Of a DNA stretch of 64,000 bases, positions 56,340 through 64,000 are shown piece by piece. The notes under the pieces were generated by a model that was not told the DNA's origin, made no database searches, and saw only the letters and a program-made list of their open reading frames with translations. Every line of letters starts with the position of its first letter. Within the stretch, counting starts at the first letter, position 1. Position numbers and translations under genes: made by a program. Where the stretch lies: NCBI RefSeq assembly GCF_018598225.1, contig NZ_JAHESF010000016.1:62001-126000 (forward strand). The letters are read 5' to 3'. Origin of the DNA: Chryseosolibacter histidinae (lineage in GTDB: Bacteria; Bacteroidota; Bacteroidia; Cytophagales; Cyclobacteriaceae).

Positions 56340-56672
56340 ATGGCGAAAGAATACCTTGGCGAATTTGAGGAGCTGGTGCTGATGATGGTTGCGGCCTTGC
56401 AGGAAGATGCCTATGGTGCGGCCATCGCAGATGAGATTGAAACGCGGCTCAAACGTGAGGTGAATCTCAGTGCAGTACATGTGACCCTGTATCGCCTGGA
56501 AGATAAAGGATACATCCGCTCGAAGATGGGTGGTGAAACGAATGAGCGGGGAGGTCGCCGCAAACGGATCTACACCATTACCAGCGCAGGCCTTGCCATA
56601 CTGCGCACCATGCGGGATGCACGGCTCGAGATCTGGAAGATGATCCCCCAGTTTAAAATGTCAGGAATATGA
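56340..56672 (+). CDS. PadR-family transcriptional regulator
   Basis: 110 residues with a winged helix: EFEELVLMMVAALQEDAYGAAIADEIETRL, then VNLSAVHVTLYRLEDKGYIRSKMGG and a wing with GGRRKRIYTITSAGL. PadR repressors often regulate adjacent transporters or permeases and respond to small ligands or membrane stress. The stop overlaps the permease start by 4 nt (ATGA), so they are translationally coupled. Confidence 0.92.
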   Translation: MAKEYLGEFEELVLMMVAALQEDAYGAAIADEIETRLKREVNLSAVHVTLYRLEDKGYIRSKMGGETNERGGRRKRIYTITSAGLAILRTMRDARLEIWKMIPQFKMSGI

Positions 56673-59281
56673 GCCACAACAATGTCCGCCCTCCGCAGTG
56701 GGTGCTACGTTTTCTGCGGTGGTTCTGTCCCGATCATCTCGCCGAAGAGATCGAAGGAGACCTGCTGCAACGGTTCGCCCGTGATGTGAAGACGTTCGGT
56801 GAAAGAAAAGCGAGGCGAAGGTTCACCTGGAATGCTATCCGGTTTCTCAGGCCCGGAATTGTTTTAAGAAATAAGCTGTCGATTCAGTTAACCCCCTTTT
56901 ATATGCTTGGCAACTATTTTAAAGTAGCGTCGCGTGTGATGCTGCGGAACCGGTTGTATTCGTTCATCAACGTCTTCGGATTAACGCTGGGCCTCACTGG
57001 CGCGTGCTTGTTGTTCCTCTGGGTAGGAAGGGAATTCAGCTACGATCAGTTCCATGCTGACAAGGATCGGATCTACAAGGCATGGAACCGTGAAGTTCAG
57101 AATGGCGAGATCCAGTGCTGGAGCAAAACCCCGCGCGTTCTTGCACCCACGCTGGTGCAGGAGTATCCGGCGGTGGAGAGCGCCGTCAGCTATGCGCGTT
57201 ATGGATCGTCACAGCTGTTCACCGCAGGCGAGACCCGCCTGATAAAAAATACAGGTGTGTATACCGATGCACAGTTCCTCACCATGTTCTCATTCCCGCT
57301 GCTGAAGGGCGATCCCTCGAAGGTACTGCGTGAGCCCAACACCATGGTGGTGACAGAGCAGTTTGCCCGCCAGTTGTTTGGCGATCGTGAAGCTTTCGGT
57401 GAGACCATTTCAATTGAAGAATCGGGTTATACATTTCAGTTCACCGTTGCCGGCATTCTGAAAGACCTGCCACCCAACACCGATTTTTACTTCGATTACC
57501 TCATACCTTTTTCGTTCCTGGAGAGCATCGGAGAAAAAGATACGTATTGGAAAAATAATTCCGTAGAAACGTATGTAAAGCTTCGCACCGGGGAAAGTGC
57601 GGACCAGCTCAACGAGGTTGTAAAAGATGTGGCGAAAAAACATTCTGATAAGGAGACCACGCGTGAGATATTCCTCTATCCCCTCACAAAAATGCACTTG
57701 TACGCCGGATTTGAGAACGGTGTTCCTGCGGGTGGCCGCATCCAGATCATTCGTATGCTGGGTCTGCTCGGTATCTGCCTCATCGTGATAGCCTGTGTCA
57801 ACTTTGTGAACCTGTCTACGGCACGCGCACAACGGCGTTCAAAAGAAGTGGGTATCCGGAAGGTAACGGGTGCGTACCGTTATTCGCTCATCCTCCAGTT
57901 CTTATGTGAGTCGGTGCTGATCGCGCTCGGCGCAGGCCTGCTTTCGCTGATACTGGTTTACCTGCTTTTGCCGTCCTTCAGCACACTCATCCGCCAGCCC
58001 CTCACGTTGGATTTCTTTAGTCCGTATTTCTGGACCATGGCCTTTTCGCTGACGGCGTTCATCGGGTTGGCTGCAGGGCTCTACCCTGCGTTGTACCTCT
58101 CATCATTCCGGCCGGTACGCATCCTGAAAGGTGTAGCCATCACTACCGGCAACCGCGGCTGGCTGAGGCAATCGCTGGTGGTGTTCCAGTTCGGCTTTGC
58201 CGTGATGCTGATCGTTTCCGTTATTGTAGTGAGTAAACAGGTGCGCTATGTGCAGCATCGTGAAGCAGGTTACAACCGCGAGCACCTGGTCTATCAGCCG
58301 GCCACGGGCAGCCTGCAAAAGAATTATTCAAGTTACCGGAACGATCTGCTCTCATCAGGAACAGCTACCTCTGTAACGATGACAAGCGCACCCATCACCG
58401 AGCCATGGAGCAACACCACATCGCTTCAGTGGAACGGTAAGGATCCTGCCGATAGATCAGTGGTTGAACGGTTCATTGCCGATGAAGCTTTTTCCAAAAC
58501 GGCTGGACTGACCATGCTCCAGGGAAGAGACCTCGACCTGCAGCAGTTTCCTTCAGATTCATCGGGGGCGCTGATCAACGAAGCCGCAGTGAAGCTGATG
58601 GGTTTTAAAGAACCCGTCGGCGAGATCATTGTTGATGGCAACACGGAGTGGCATGTGGTGGGTGTGGTCAAAGATTTTGTGATCACTTCGCCGCACCAGA
58701 AGATCAAACCCCTGGTGGTGATGGGTTGCCAAAAGAATATGTTCAGCACCATTCACATCCGGTTGAGCGCTGCCCGCACCAGCCAGGAAAATCTGAAAGC
58801 GCTGTCTTCAATGTTTGCCAAGTACGATCAGTCTCATCCTTTCGAATATCACTTTGTTGACGAAGTATACCAGCGGAAATTCGACGGCATCAGGGCAACC
58901 CTTACCATCACCGGTATCTTCAGCGCACTGGCAATCACCATTGCCGCCCTGGGATTGCTCGGATTGTCCATCTATGTGATCGAGTCTCGGGTGAAAGAGA
59001 TCGGTATCCGTAAAGTGCTGGGAGGCTCCGTTGCCGGCGTTGTTAAACTGCTGTGCATGCATTCGCTGAAGCCGATCTTCCTCGCCATCGTGCTGTTCAG
59101 TCCCATGGCCTGGTTATCCATGAGCTGGTGGCTTCAGTCTTTTGACTACCGCATCGCGATGAATGTCTGGGTCATTGTATCAGCCGCCACGGTGATCCTG
59201 TCTGTGGCCATGGTCACCATTGTGAGCCAGACCCTTCGCGCCGCTAACGCCAACCCGGTGCATAGTCTGAGGAACGAGTAG
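56669..59281 (+). CDS. FtsX/MacB-type permease with N-terminal permease-prefix domain
   Basis: 870 residues. About 70 N-terminal residues form a permease prefix (FLRWFCPDHLAEEIEGDLLQRF). MacB_PCD periplasmic domain follows the first TM (about 100-120), then three TM helices in an FtsX domain (about 360-480), a second periplasmic domain and a last FtsX domain (about 755-860). No ATPase is encoded here, so it may pair with an ATPase elsewhere. It overlaps the PadR gene by 4 nt. Confidence 0.92.
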   Translation: MSHNNVRPPQWVLRFLRWFCPDHLAEEIEGDLLQRFARDVKTFGERKARRRFTWNAIRFLRPGIVLRNKLSIQLTPFYMLGNYFKVASRVMLRNRLYSFINVFGLTLGLTGACLLFLWVGREFSYDQFHADKDRIYKAWNREVQNGEIQCWSKTPRVLAPTLVQEYPAVESAVSYARYGSSQLFTAGETRLIKNTGVYTDAQFLTMFSFPLLKGDPSKVLREPNTMVVTEQFARQLFGDREAFGETISIEESGYTFQFTVAGILKDLPPNTDFYFDYLIPFSFLESIGEKDTYWKNNSVETYVKLRTGESADQLNEVVKDVAKKHSDKETTREIFLYPLTKMHLYAGFENGVPAGGRIQIIRMLGLLGICLIVIACVNFVNLSTARAQRRSKEVGIRKVTGAYRYSLILQFLCESVLIALGAGLLSLILVYLLLPSFSTLIRQPLTLDFFSPYFWTMAFSLTAFIGLAAGLYPALYLSSFRPVRILKGVAITTGNRGWLRQSLVVFQFGFAVMLIVSVIVVSKQVRYVQHREAGYNREHLVYQPATGSLQKNYSSYRNDLLSSGTATSVTMTSAPITEPWSNTTSLQWNGKDPADRSVVERFIADEAFSKTAGLTMLQGRDLDLQQFPSDSSGALINEAAVKLMGFKEPVGEIIVDGNTEWHVVGVVKDFVITSPHQKIKPLVVMGCQKNMFSTIHIRLSAARTSQENLKALSSMFAKYDQSHPFEYHFVDEVYQRKFDGIRATLTITGIFSALAITIAALGLLGLSIYVIESRVKEIGIRKVLGGSVAGVVKLLCMHSLKPIFLAIVLFSPMAWLSMSWWLQSFDYRIAMNVWVIVSAATVILSVAMVTIVSQTLRAANANPVHSLRNE

Positions 59282-59382
59282 AAGGTTACTGTTCGCGCAG
59301 CAAAGGCGGTCGTATACTCAGAAAAAGAGAGTTTTCCGGAAGTTCGTTTCTGTACCTTCATAGAACCGGTAACTTCAGATTC

Positions 59383-60819
59383 ATGAAGGTATTTGATCGA
59401 CTTTCGAGGCTGATCACCTGGCCGAAAGCAAAAGATAAACATTTGCCGGATGGCGAAACCGTACACGACAACAGGCCCGAGTCCGTTACCCAACGGAAGG
59501 AAAAAGAGCTGATCGCGGGCAGCCCGAGAACGGTGGCGCAGCAGCAGCGTTTTGCTGAATCGCTGGCGCAACCCAATAACACAGGTCTGCCAGACACACT
59601 GAAGGCAGGGTTGGAAAACCTGTCCGGTTTGGATCTCTCACCGGTAAGGGTACATTACAACTCATCTCAGCCGGAGCAGTACAAGGCACTGGCGTATGCG
59701 CAAGGTACGGATATCCACCTGGCGCCAGGACAGCAGAAACATCTTCCGCACGAAGGCTGGCATGTGGTGCAGCAGCTGCAGCAGAAAGTAAAGCCCACGC
59801 ACCAGTTGGGGAATGGTCAATACGTGAACGATCAGACTCGTCTCGAGCGTGAAGCCGACGAGATGGGCGCAAAGGCTGCAAAGGGACGGGCATCTGCGTT
59901 GCAAAATGCTTCACAGGCAAATCAAAAACCAGTGGAGGCATCCGATAGCAATGTTGCGCAGATGAAATTCAAGGTATCGGTAGTGGCTCCGCAGTCAAAC
60001 GATGTGCGGGAGCTTAGCGATGACGAGATCACAACGATCAAATCGAAACTGGCCAACAATGCCGCAGCCCTCGCGGTATTTGAAATTGAACTGGCTACGA
60101 AAAGTTTCATCATCATTCCGAATGAGGGAAGTGACGACGCGAACATAGCCCGTGTTATTAAGTTTTGCGTCGAAGAAGCCGCACAAAAGAGCGGTTCAGG
60201 TGATTCTAAATGGGACGAGAGCCAATCATGGAAGGGGGCGCTGGATCGTAAAAAGAAGAAAGGCGTTGACAGCATGGGTATTCAGCCAACGTTGGTCGAT
60301 GAGCCCAGGAAGCGAGGTCACAGGGGAGGGCGAAGACATGCCACTGCGGAAAAGCGGATGACAGAAGCGGTTGGAGAAGCAGAGACAGAAGAAAAAAAAT
60401 CGCACATGGGGCACCTGATCAGCCACAAGCTTGGTGGCGTTGATGCCGCAGTAAATAAAGCAGTTACTACAGAGTTTCAGGAGAAATGGCAGAAGGTGGT
60501 GGAAAGCTCGGTGGCAAGCGCCTTGAGAGAAGGCACGCTGCGGCCGGAGCAGGTAAGGCTGAAAGTGACGGCCTACAACCTCCCCGGATCAAAGGATGTA
60601 GCCAGAGCGTTGCGCATCAAGGTTCTTCTCCTCGACGGCGCTGAAGGTTTTGTGAAAATGATTGACGTTACCACCACGCACGAGTGCACCATTGAACCGG
60701 ATGCATCGAACCGAAGGGCGGTTCAGAAAGTACTTGAAGACTGGGGCCAGGGCAAAGGAAACGTTTACAATTGGTTAAGGATCCACAATGGGTTTCCTGT
60801 GGAGGACGAAGCTAATTAA
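59383..60819 (+). CDS. eCIS core-domain (DUF4157) protein with a putative C-terminal nuclease-like domain
   Basis: 478 residues. DUF4157 covers about 50-170: LSGLDLSPVRVHYNSSQP, then the zinc motif LPHEGWHVVQQ (H123, E124, H127) and EREADEMG (E157). A variable linker follows, and a C-terminal region at about 320-470 with SHMGHLISHKLGG (340-352), resembling the conserved His motif of DNA/RNA non-specific endonucleases, then FQEKWQKVVESSVASALREG. DUF4157 proteins are often effectors loaded into extracellular contractile injection systems. No eCIS structural gene is in the window. The nuclease reading is an inference from one motif. Confidence 0.7.
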   Translation: MKVFDRLSRLITWPKAKDKHLPDGETVHDNRPESVTQRKEKELIAGSPRTVAQQQRFAESLAQPNNTGLPDTLKAGLENLSGLDLSPVRVHYNSSQPEQYKALAYAQGTDIHLAPGQQKHLPHEGWHVVQQLQQKVKPTHQLGNGQYVNDQTRLEREADEMGAKAAKGRASALQNASQANQKPVEASDSNVAQMKFKVSVVAPQSNDVRELSDDEITTIKSKLANNAAALAVFEIELATKSFIIIPNEGSDDANIARVIKFCVEEAAQKSGSGDSKWDESQSWKGALDRKKKKGVDSMGIQPTLVDEPRKRGHRGGRRHATAEKRMTEAVGEAETEEKKSHMGHLISHKLGGVDAAVNKAVTTEFQEKWQKVVESSVASALREGTLRPEQVRLKVTAYNLPGSKDVARALRIKVLLLDGAEGFVKMIDVTTTHECTIEPDASNRRAVQKVLEDWGQGKGNVYNWLRIHNGFPVEDEAN

Positions 60820-60852
60820 GAAGACTTACAATATTATTTCAGTCCCTCAATT

Positions 60853-60880
60853 AGCGTGGAAGTTACGTCCACGCTTTTTT
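60853..60880 (+). terminator. terminator downstream of the DUF4157 gene
   Basis: Stem AGCGTGGA (60853-60860), loop AGTTACG, TCCACGCT (60868-60875), followed by a T-run to 60880. Confidence 0.88.
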
Positions 60881-61013
60881 ACTTTGATCGTAGCTCGGTT
60901 CAGGGCTGTGGAACTTAGCTCCAACCCGCGTTTGTAAGATATTCCCTTCCGAATATTTAATTTCCTGTAAGAATTCGCTCCCTTCATGATACTAATGGGT
61001 AAACGCTGACGAT

Positions 61014-61523
61014 GTGACGGAAACCGGGCAGAAGCAAACATTTGAAACATGGCTAGACCTGCATAAAGGCCTCCTCTTTAAAATCGTGAGGGTTTATGCG
61101 TTCACACCCATGGACCGCGACGATCTTTTTCAGGAGATCCTTATTCAGGTGTGGCGGTCGGTTCCTTCATTCAGGCACGAATGCTCCGTAACCACATGGT
61201 TGTATCGCATTGCCCTGAACACCGCCATCAGGTGGGTAACCCGCGAACGAAAACACACACGATCTGAATCACTGGACGACCGTCATCATCTGTTGCTCGA
61301 CAGCAAGGTGGAGGTTGATGAACTACTGACGTGGCTTTACGAAGAGATCTCTCGGCTGGATGAAATAGACCGATCCATCACGCTGCTGCTTCTGGATGGA
61401 TTCTCTTACAAGGAGATGGCCACCATCCTCGGTATCTCTGAATCAAATGTCGGCGTAAAGATCAACCGGATCAAAAAACAACTTATTGTGAGATCGAAAA
61501 CACAACATCACCATGGAATTTGA
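61014..61523 (+). CDS. ECF-type RNA polymerase sigma factor
   Basis: 169 residues. Sigma-70 region 2 (LHKGLLFKIVRVYAFTPMDRDDLFQEILIQVWRSVPSF, then TWLYRIALNTAIRWV) and region 4 (LDEIDRSITLLLLDGFSYKEMATILGISESNVGVKINRIKKQL). The only in-frame start in a sensible place is GTG at 61014. Its gene overlaps the next one by 11 nt. The partner is a membrane protein, so this looks like a sigma/anti-sigma-like pair regulating an envelope function. Confidence 0.9.
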   Translation: MTETGQKQTFETWLDLHKGLLFKIVRVYAFTPMDRDDLFQEILIQVWRSVPSFRHECSVTTWLYRIALNTAIRWVTRERKHTRSESLDDRHHLLLDSKVEVDELLTWLYEEISRLDEIDRSITLLLLDGFSYKEMATILGISESNVGVKINRIKKQLIVRSKTQHHHGI

Positions 61524-62082
61524 AGAACTTAAACGAGTCTGGGAAATGCAAAACAGTGAAGTACTTTTTGTGGTGGATGCGCAATCGCTGCATCGCCGCA
61601 TTACCTCAAAGAAGAACAAGGCTAACCGCACCCTGAACTTTACGGAATGGCTGGTGCTGATTGCCAATATCGCTTCCGCCACTTTTGTTATGGCGACAAC
61701 TTTTTTTAATTCAAGCCTGCGGATCTCGGCTTACCTGTTGTCGGGCTGGATGTTCATGACAGCAATTTATGTAGCGATCAGTCGCATCCGGAGGATCAAA
61801 GGTGATGCTGCGTACGATCGATCCATGCAGGGCGATCTGCATCACGCTATCGCCATGGCAAGTCATCAGGTACGCCTGTCGCAACTCATGCGCTGGAACA
61901 TACTACCGGTGGTGGCATTGGTACTGCTTGTTGTGTGGGAAGGAGGTAAATCTATCTGGATGGTGACAGGTATTGTTATATTTTTTGCACTCACTTATTG
62001 GGCGAGTGGCTGGGAGCACAGGTTTTATCAAACCCGCAAACGCGAGCTGGAGATCCTGAAAGGTAAATTGGAGAACGGATAG
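61513..62082 (+). CDS. membrane protein downstream of ECF sigma, anti-sigma-like partner
   Basis: 189 residues. A cytosolic N-terminal region (about 1-45) starting MEFEELKRVWEMQNSEVLF, four hydrophobic helices (about 46-70, 75-98, 130-148, 152-168) and a charged C-terminal tail. The 11-nt overlap with the sigma gene and the position are typical of an anti-sigma or its replacement in Bacteroidota, but no zinc-binding HxxxCxxC motif is present. Assignment is by context only. Confidence 0.65.
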   Translation: MEFEELKRVWEMQNSEVLFVVDAQSLHRRITSKKNKANRTLNFTEWLVLIANIASATFVMATTFFNSSLRISAYLLSGWMFMTAIYVAISRIRRIKGDAAYDRSMQGDLHHAIAMASHQVRLSQLMRWNILPVVALVLLVVWEGGKSIWMVTGIVIFFALTYWASGWEHRFYQTRKRELEILKGKLENG

Positions 62083-62191
62083 GAATTTCGATGGCAATAA
62101 AAAGCGTCGCAAGATTGTTGACACCTAACCATGAAACAATAGCCCTGGTCGTTCGTTTTAGTTATCCATCTTTCATAAAAACCCTGCGTGT

Positions 62192-64000
62192 ATGTTTGTT
62201 TCCATCCTGGCGTTAACCATCCGGAAGTTCTTCAAAAACCTGTCTTATTCTTTTGTTATCCTGAGTGGATTGGTTGTGGGAATTACAACGGTCATTCTTG
62301 TTTTCCTGTGGGCGACGTATGAGCTGGACTTTGACCGTTATCATCCTGATAATGAAAGGGTCTTTGCCGTGCTCATGAATGAAGCTGTCGACGGCGATAT
62401 TGAGACCTCTGAAGAAACGCCCGTGCCACTGGCAGATTACCTGGCCACCAGCATACCTGAAGTAGAAAGCTTTACGCGAATAGATAATACCCGTCGCCTT
62501 CTTGGCTATGGAACGAAAGCATTGCAGAAACGCGGCGTTTATGCCGATACAGGTTACTTCAAGGTCTTTCAGCCTGTGATGATAGCGGGCGATGCAATGC
62601 ATCCAATGCCCGACAATCACTCCATTGTTATTTCCAAAACGCTGGCGCAGTTGCTCTTTGGCGACAACGATGCGCTGGGAAAGATCATCATGCTGGACCG
62701 TACAAATGAATTGAAGGTTACGGGTGTATTCTCAGGTTTCCCCGAAAATAGCAGCCTGCGCTCATACGAATTTGTTTTGCCCTTTCATGCGAAGCCAAGG
62801 GAGGAGGACGAATGGCAAAACTATTATGTGAAGCTGAATGCCGCCAGTGCGCGTGAAGCGGTGGAAAGGAAGATCGACGCCAGGTTCAAAGAATTTTTTG
62901 GCAATCAAAATGCCACATCGTTGCTGTTTTGTCTCACGGACTGGCGACTGCACTGGAGCTTTGAAAATGGCAAGGTCTCGGGTGGGCGTATTGTTTACGT
63001 GGTCATCTTCGGCATTACGGCGTTGTTTATTCTGATGATGTCGGCCATCAACTATGTGAACATCATGACCGCCAGTGCAGCGAAACGGGCCCGCGAGATC
63101 GGCGTGCGCAAAATGACCGGCGCTACACAACGCACGCTTATTGGCCAGTTTATGACCGAGAGTCTGTTCACCACTTTGATGGCCACCCTCGTCTCCCTGG
63201 GAATTGCTTATTTATTGCTTCCTGTATTCAATCTGATCACAGGTGCGAAGCTTTCAATGTCACTTACCGATCCCAAATTGCTGTTGGGTCTTTCCGGCAT
63301 TGCACTTTTTACAGGGCTTGTCGCCGGAAGTTACCCGGCATTTTTACTTTCATCGCTCAAACCCGCCCTGGTGCTGAAGCAGCATACGATGCCCGCATTG
63401 ACGGGTGCCACGTTCCGGAGATCGCTTGTTATTTTCCAGTTCACACTTTCAGTGATACTGATCTTCAGCGCCGTGGTCATGCGGCAACAAACAACGTATC
63501 TCCTGAAGAAGGACCTCGGCTTTGATAAGAACAACGTCATCAATATCTGGCTTTCGCCGGATTTTAATCTTCCGTTACAAAATTTTAAAGCAGAGATCCT
63601 CGATCACTCCTCGGTTTTGTCTGCGGGCCTGGGAGGCGCCAGCCCGATGGAGATCAATGGATATGCCGAAGTACGCTGGGCCGGAAAACGCGGGGAAGAG
63701 CCTACTATGTTAAATGGTGTCTCGTGTGATCATGACATGTTATCGGCGCTCAGGTTTGAATTTGTTCAGGGACGAAATTTCTCACGCCAGTTTGCCTCTG
63801 ATTCGGCAGGTTTTATCATCAACCAAAAAGCTGCAGACCTTCTCGGCTTCAGTGACCCTGTTGGGCAAACCATTACCTACACGATGTTCGGCGAACAGCA
63901 GGGAACGATCATTGGTGTGGTGAAGGACTTTCACAATGAAGATATTCATGCGCCGATGGGTCCTGTCATTTTTACACTCAAGACCGAAGAAGAACTGTAC
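62192..64000 (+). CDS. FtsX/MacB-type permease, C-terminus cut by window edge
   Basis: 603 complete codons visible, frame open to the last base. First TM about 17-37 (NLSYSFVILSGLVVGITTVILVFLW), periplasmic MacB_PCD domain about 40-260 (YHPDNERVFAVLMNE, DAMHPMPDNHSIVISKTLAQLLFG), then FtsX TMs about 268-390 (IVYVVIFGITALFILMMSAINYVN, REIGVRKMTG) and a second periplasmic domain. Homologous to the permease at 56669, but it lacks the permease prefix. It follows the sigma/membrane pair with a 109-bp gap. Confidence 0.9.
   Translation, partial: MFVSILALTIRKFFKNLSYSFVILSGLVVGITTVILVFLWATYELDFDRYHPDNERVFAVLMNEAVDGDIETSEETPVPLADYLATSIPEVESFTRIDNTRRLLGYGTKALQKRGVYADTGYFKVFQPVMIAGDAMHPMPDNHSIVISKTLAQLLFGDNDALGKIIMLDRTNELKVTGVFSGFPENSSLRSYEFVLPFHAKPREEDEWQNYYVKLNAASAREAVERKIDARFKEFFGNQNATSLLFCLTDWRLHWSFENGKVSGGRIVYVVIFGITALFILMMSAINYVNIMTASAAKRAREIGVRKMTGATQRTLIGQFMTESLFTTLMATLVSLGIAYLLLPVFNLITGAKLSMSLTDPKLLLGLSGIALFTGLVAGSYPAFLLSSLKPALVLKQHTMPALTGATFRRSLVIFQFTLSVILIFSAVVMRQQTTYLLKKDLGFDKNNVINIWLSPDFNLPLQNFKAEILDHSSVLSAGLGGASPMEINGYAEVRWAGKRGEEPTMLNGVSCDHDMLSALRFEFVQGRNFSRQFASDSAGFIINQKAADLLGFSDPVGQTITYTMFGEQQGTIIGVVKDFHNEDIHAPMGPVIFTLKTEEELY

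Noticed and set aside
60847-61050. 67-codon minus-strand frame before the ECF sigma gene
   Set aside because: It overlaps the start of the sigma gene and the terminator of the DUF4157 gene and shows no coding character.

Overview
The window reads as chromosome from a Bacteroidota bacterium, probably of the order Cytophagales. I cannot fix the genus. The evidence is a SusC/SusD/DUF4843 locus, several start sites preceded by the Bacteroidota promoter -7 box TAnnTTTG instead of a sigma70 -10 box, weak Shine-Dalgarno sequences, many signal-peptide lipoproteins, GH29 and clan GH-A glycosidases, a PVC-type c-haem protein and an FtsX/MacB permease with a PadR regulator. No rRNA, tRNA, CRISPR array, prophage or insertion sequence was recognised.

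Layout. 1-10453: an M20 peptidase fragment, a very large secreted protein of unknown function, a divergent pair (DUF2905 membrane protein and RsmI-like methylase), metK, then hpf, a Xer recombinase, rpsU and an acyl-CoA dehydrogenase on the minus strand. 10634-14911: a nucleotide-sugar operon (UDP-glucose dehydrogenase, UDP-glucuronate decarboxylase, dTDP-glucose dehydratase, glucose-1-P thymidylyltransferase) that would feed surface polysaccharide synthesis. 15075-19618: rimP-nusA-infB with its own promoter and leader hairpin. 19895-27796: SusC/SusD/DUF4843 facing a small secreted NTF2-like protein, a GH29 fucosidase and lemA. 27870-39532: prfA, an AraC/VOC pair, an M28 peptidase, a barrel glycosidase-like lipoprotein, a PVC-type cytochrome lipoprotein, a holin-like protein, an exonuclease/GIY-YIG fusion and a metallophosphatase. 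39923-48540: MoxR, a TonB receptor and a beta-helix lipoprotein with matching Pho-box-like promoters, two small secreted proteins and a TIGR01777 oxidoreductase. 48620-54644: a VWA-like membrane protein, rarA, and a CHASE3 histidine kinase with a receiver and an HTH protein. 54756-64000: a GH-A-like enzyme, PadR plus permease, an eCIS-type DUF4157 protein with a nuclease-like tail, an ECF sigma factor with a membrane partner, and a permease cut by the window edge.

Three things stand out. (1) At least nine intergenic spots carry degenerate arrays with a strict 7-bp period. Most start at or within about 20 nt of a stop codon, and several are paired as inverted arms, so they could form long 3'-UTR hairpins. 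The heptad sequence differs between loci but the period does not. (2) The TonB receptor (41392) and beta-helix lipoprotein (44382) promoters each hold a 7-4-7 direct repeat of TTAAC type, with exactly 35 nt between the repeat and TTTG of the -7 region, which suggests one shared activator, possibly PhoB/PhoP-like. (3) An orphan DUF4157 protein ends in a putative nuclease domain, which looks like an effector of an extracellular contractile injection system encoded elsewhere.
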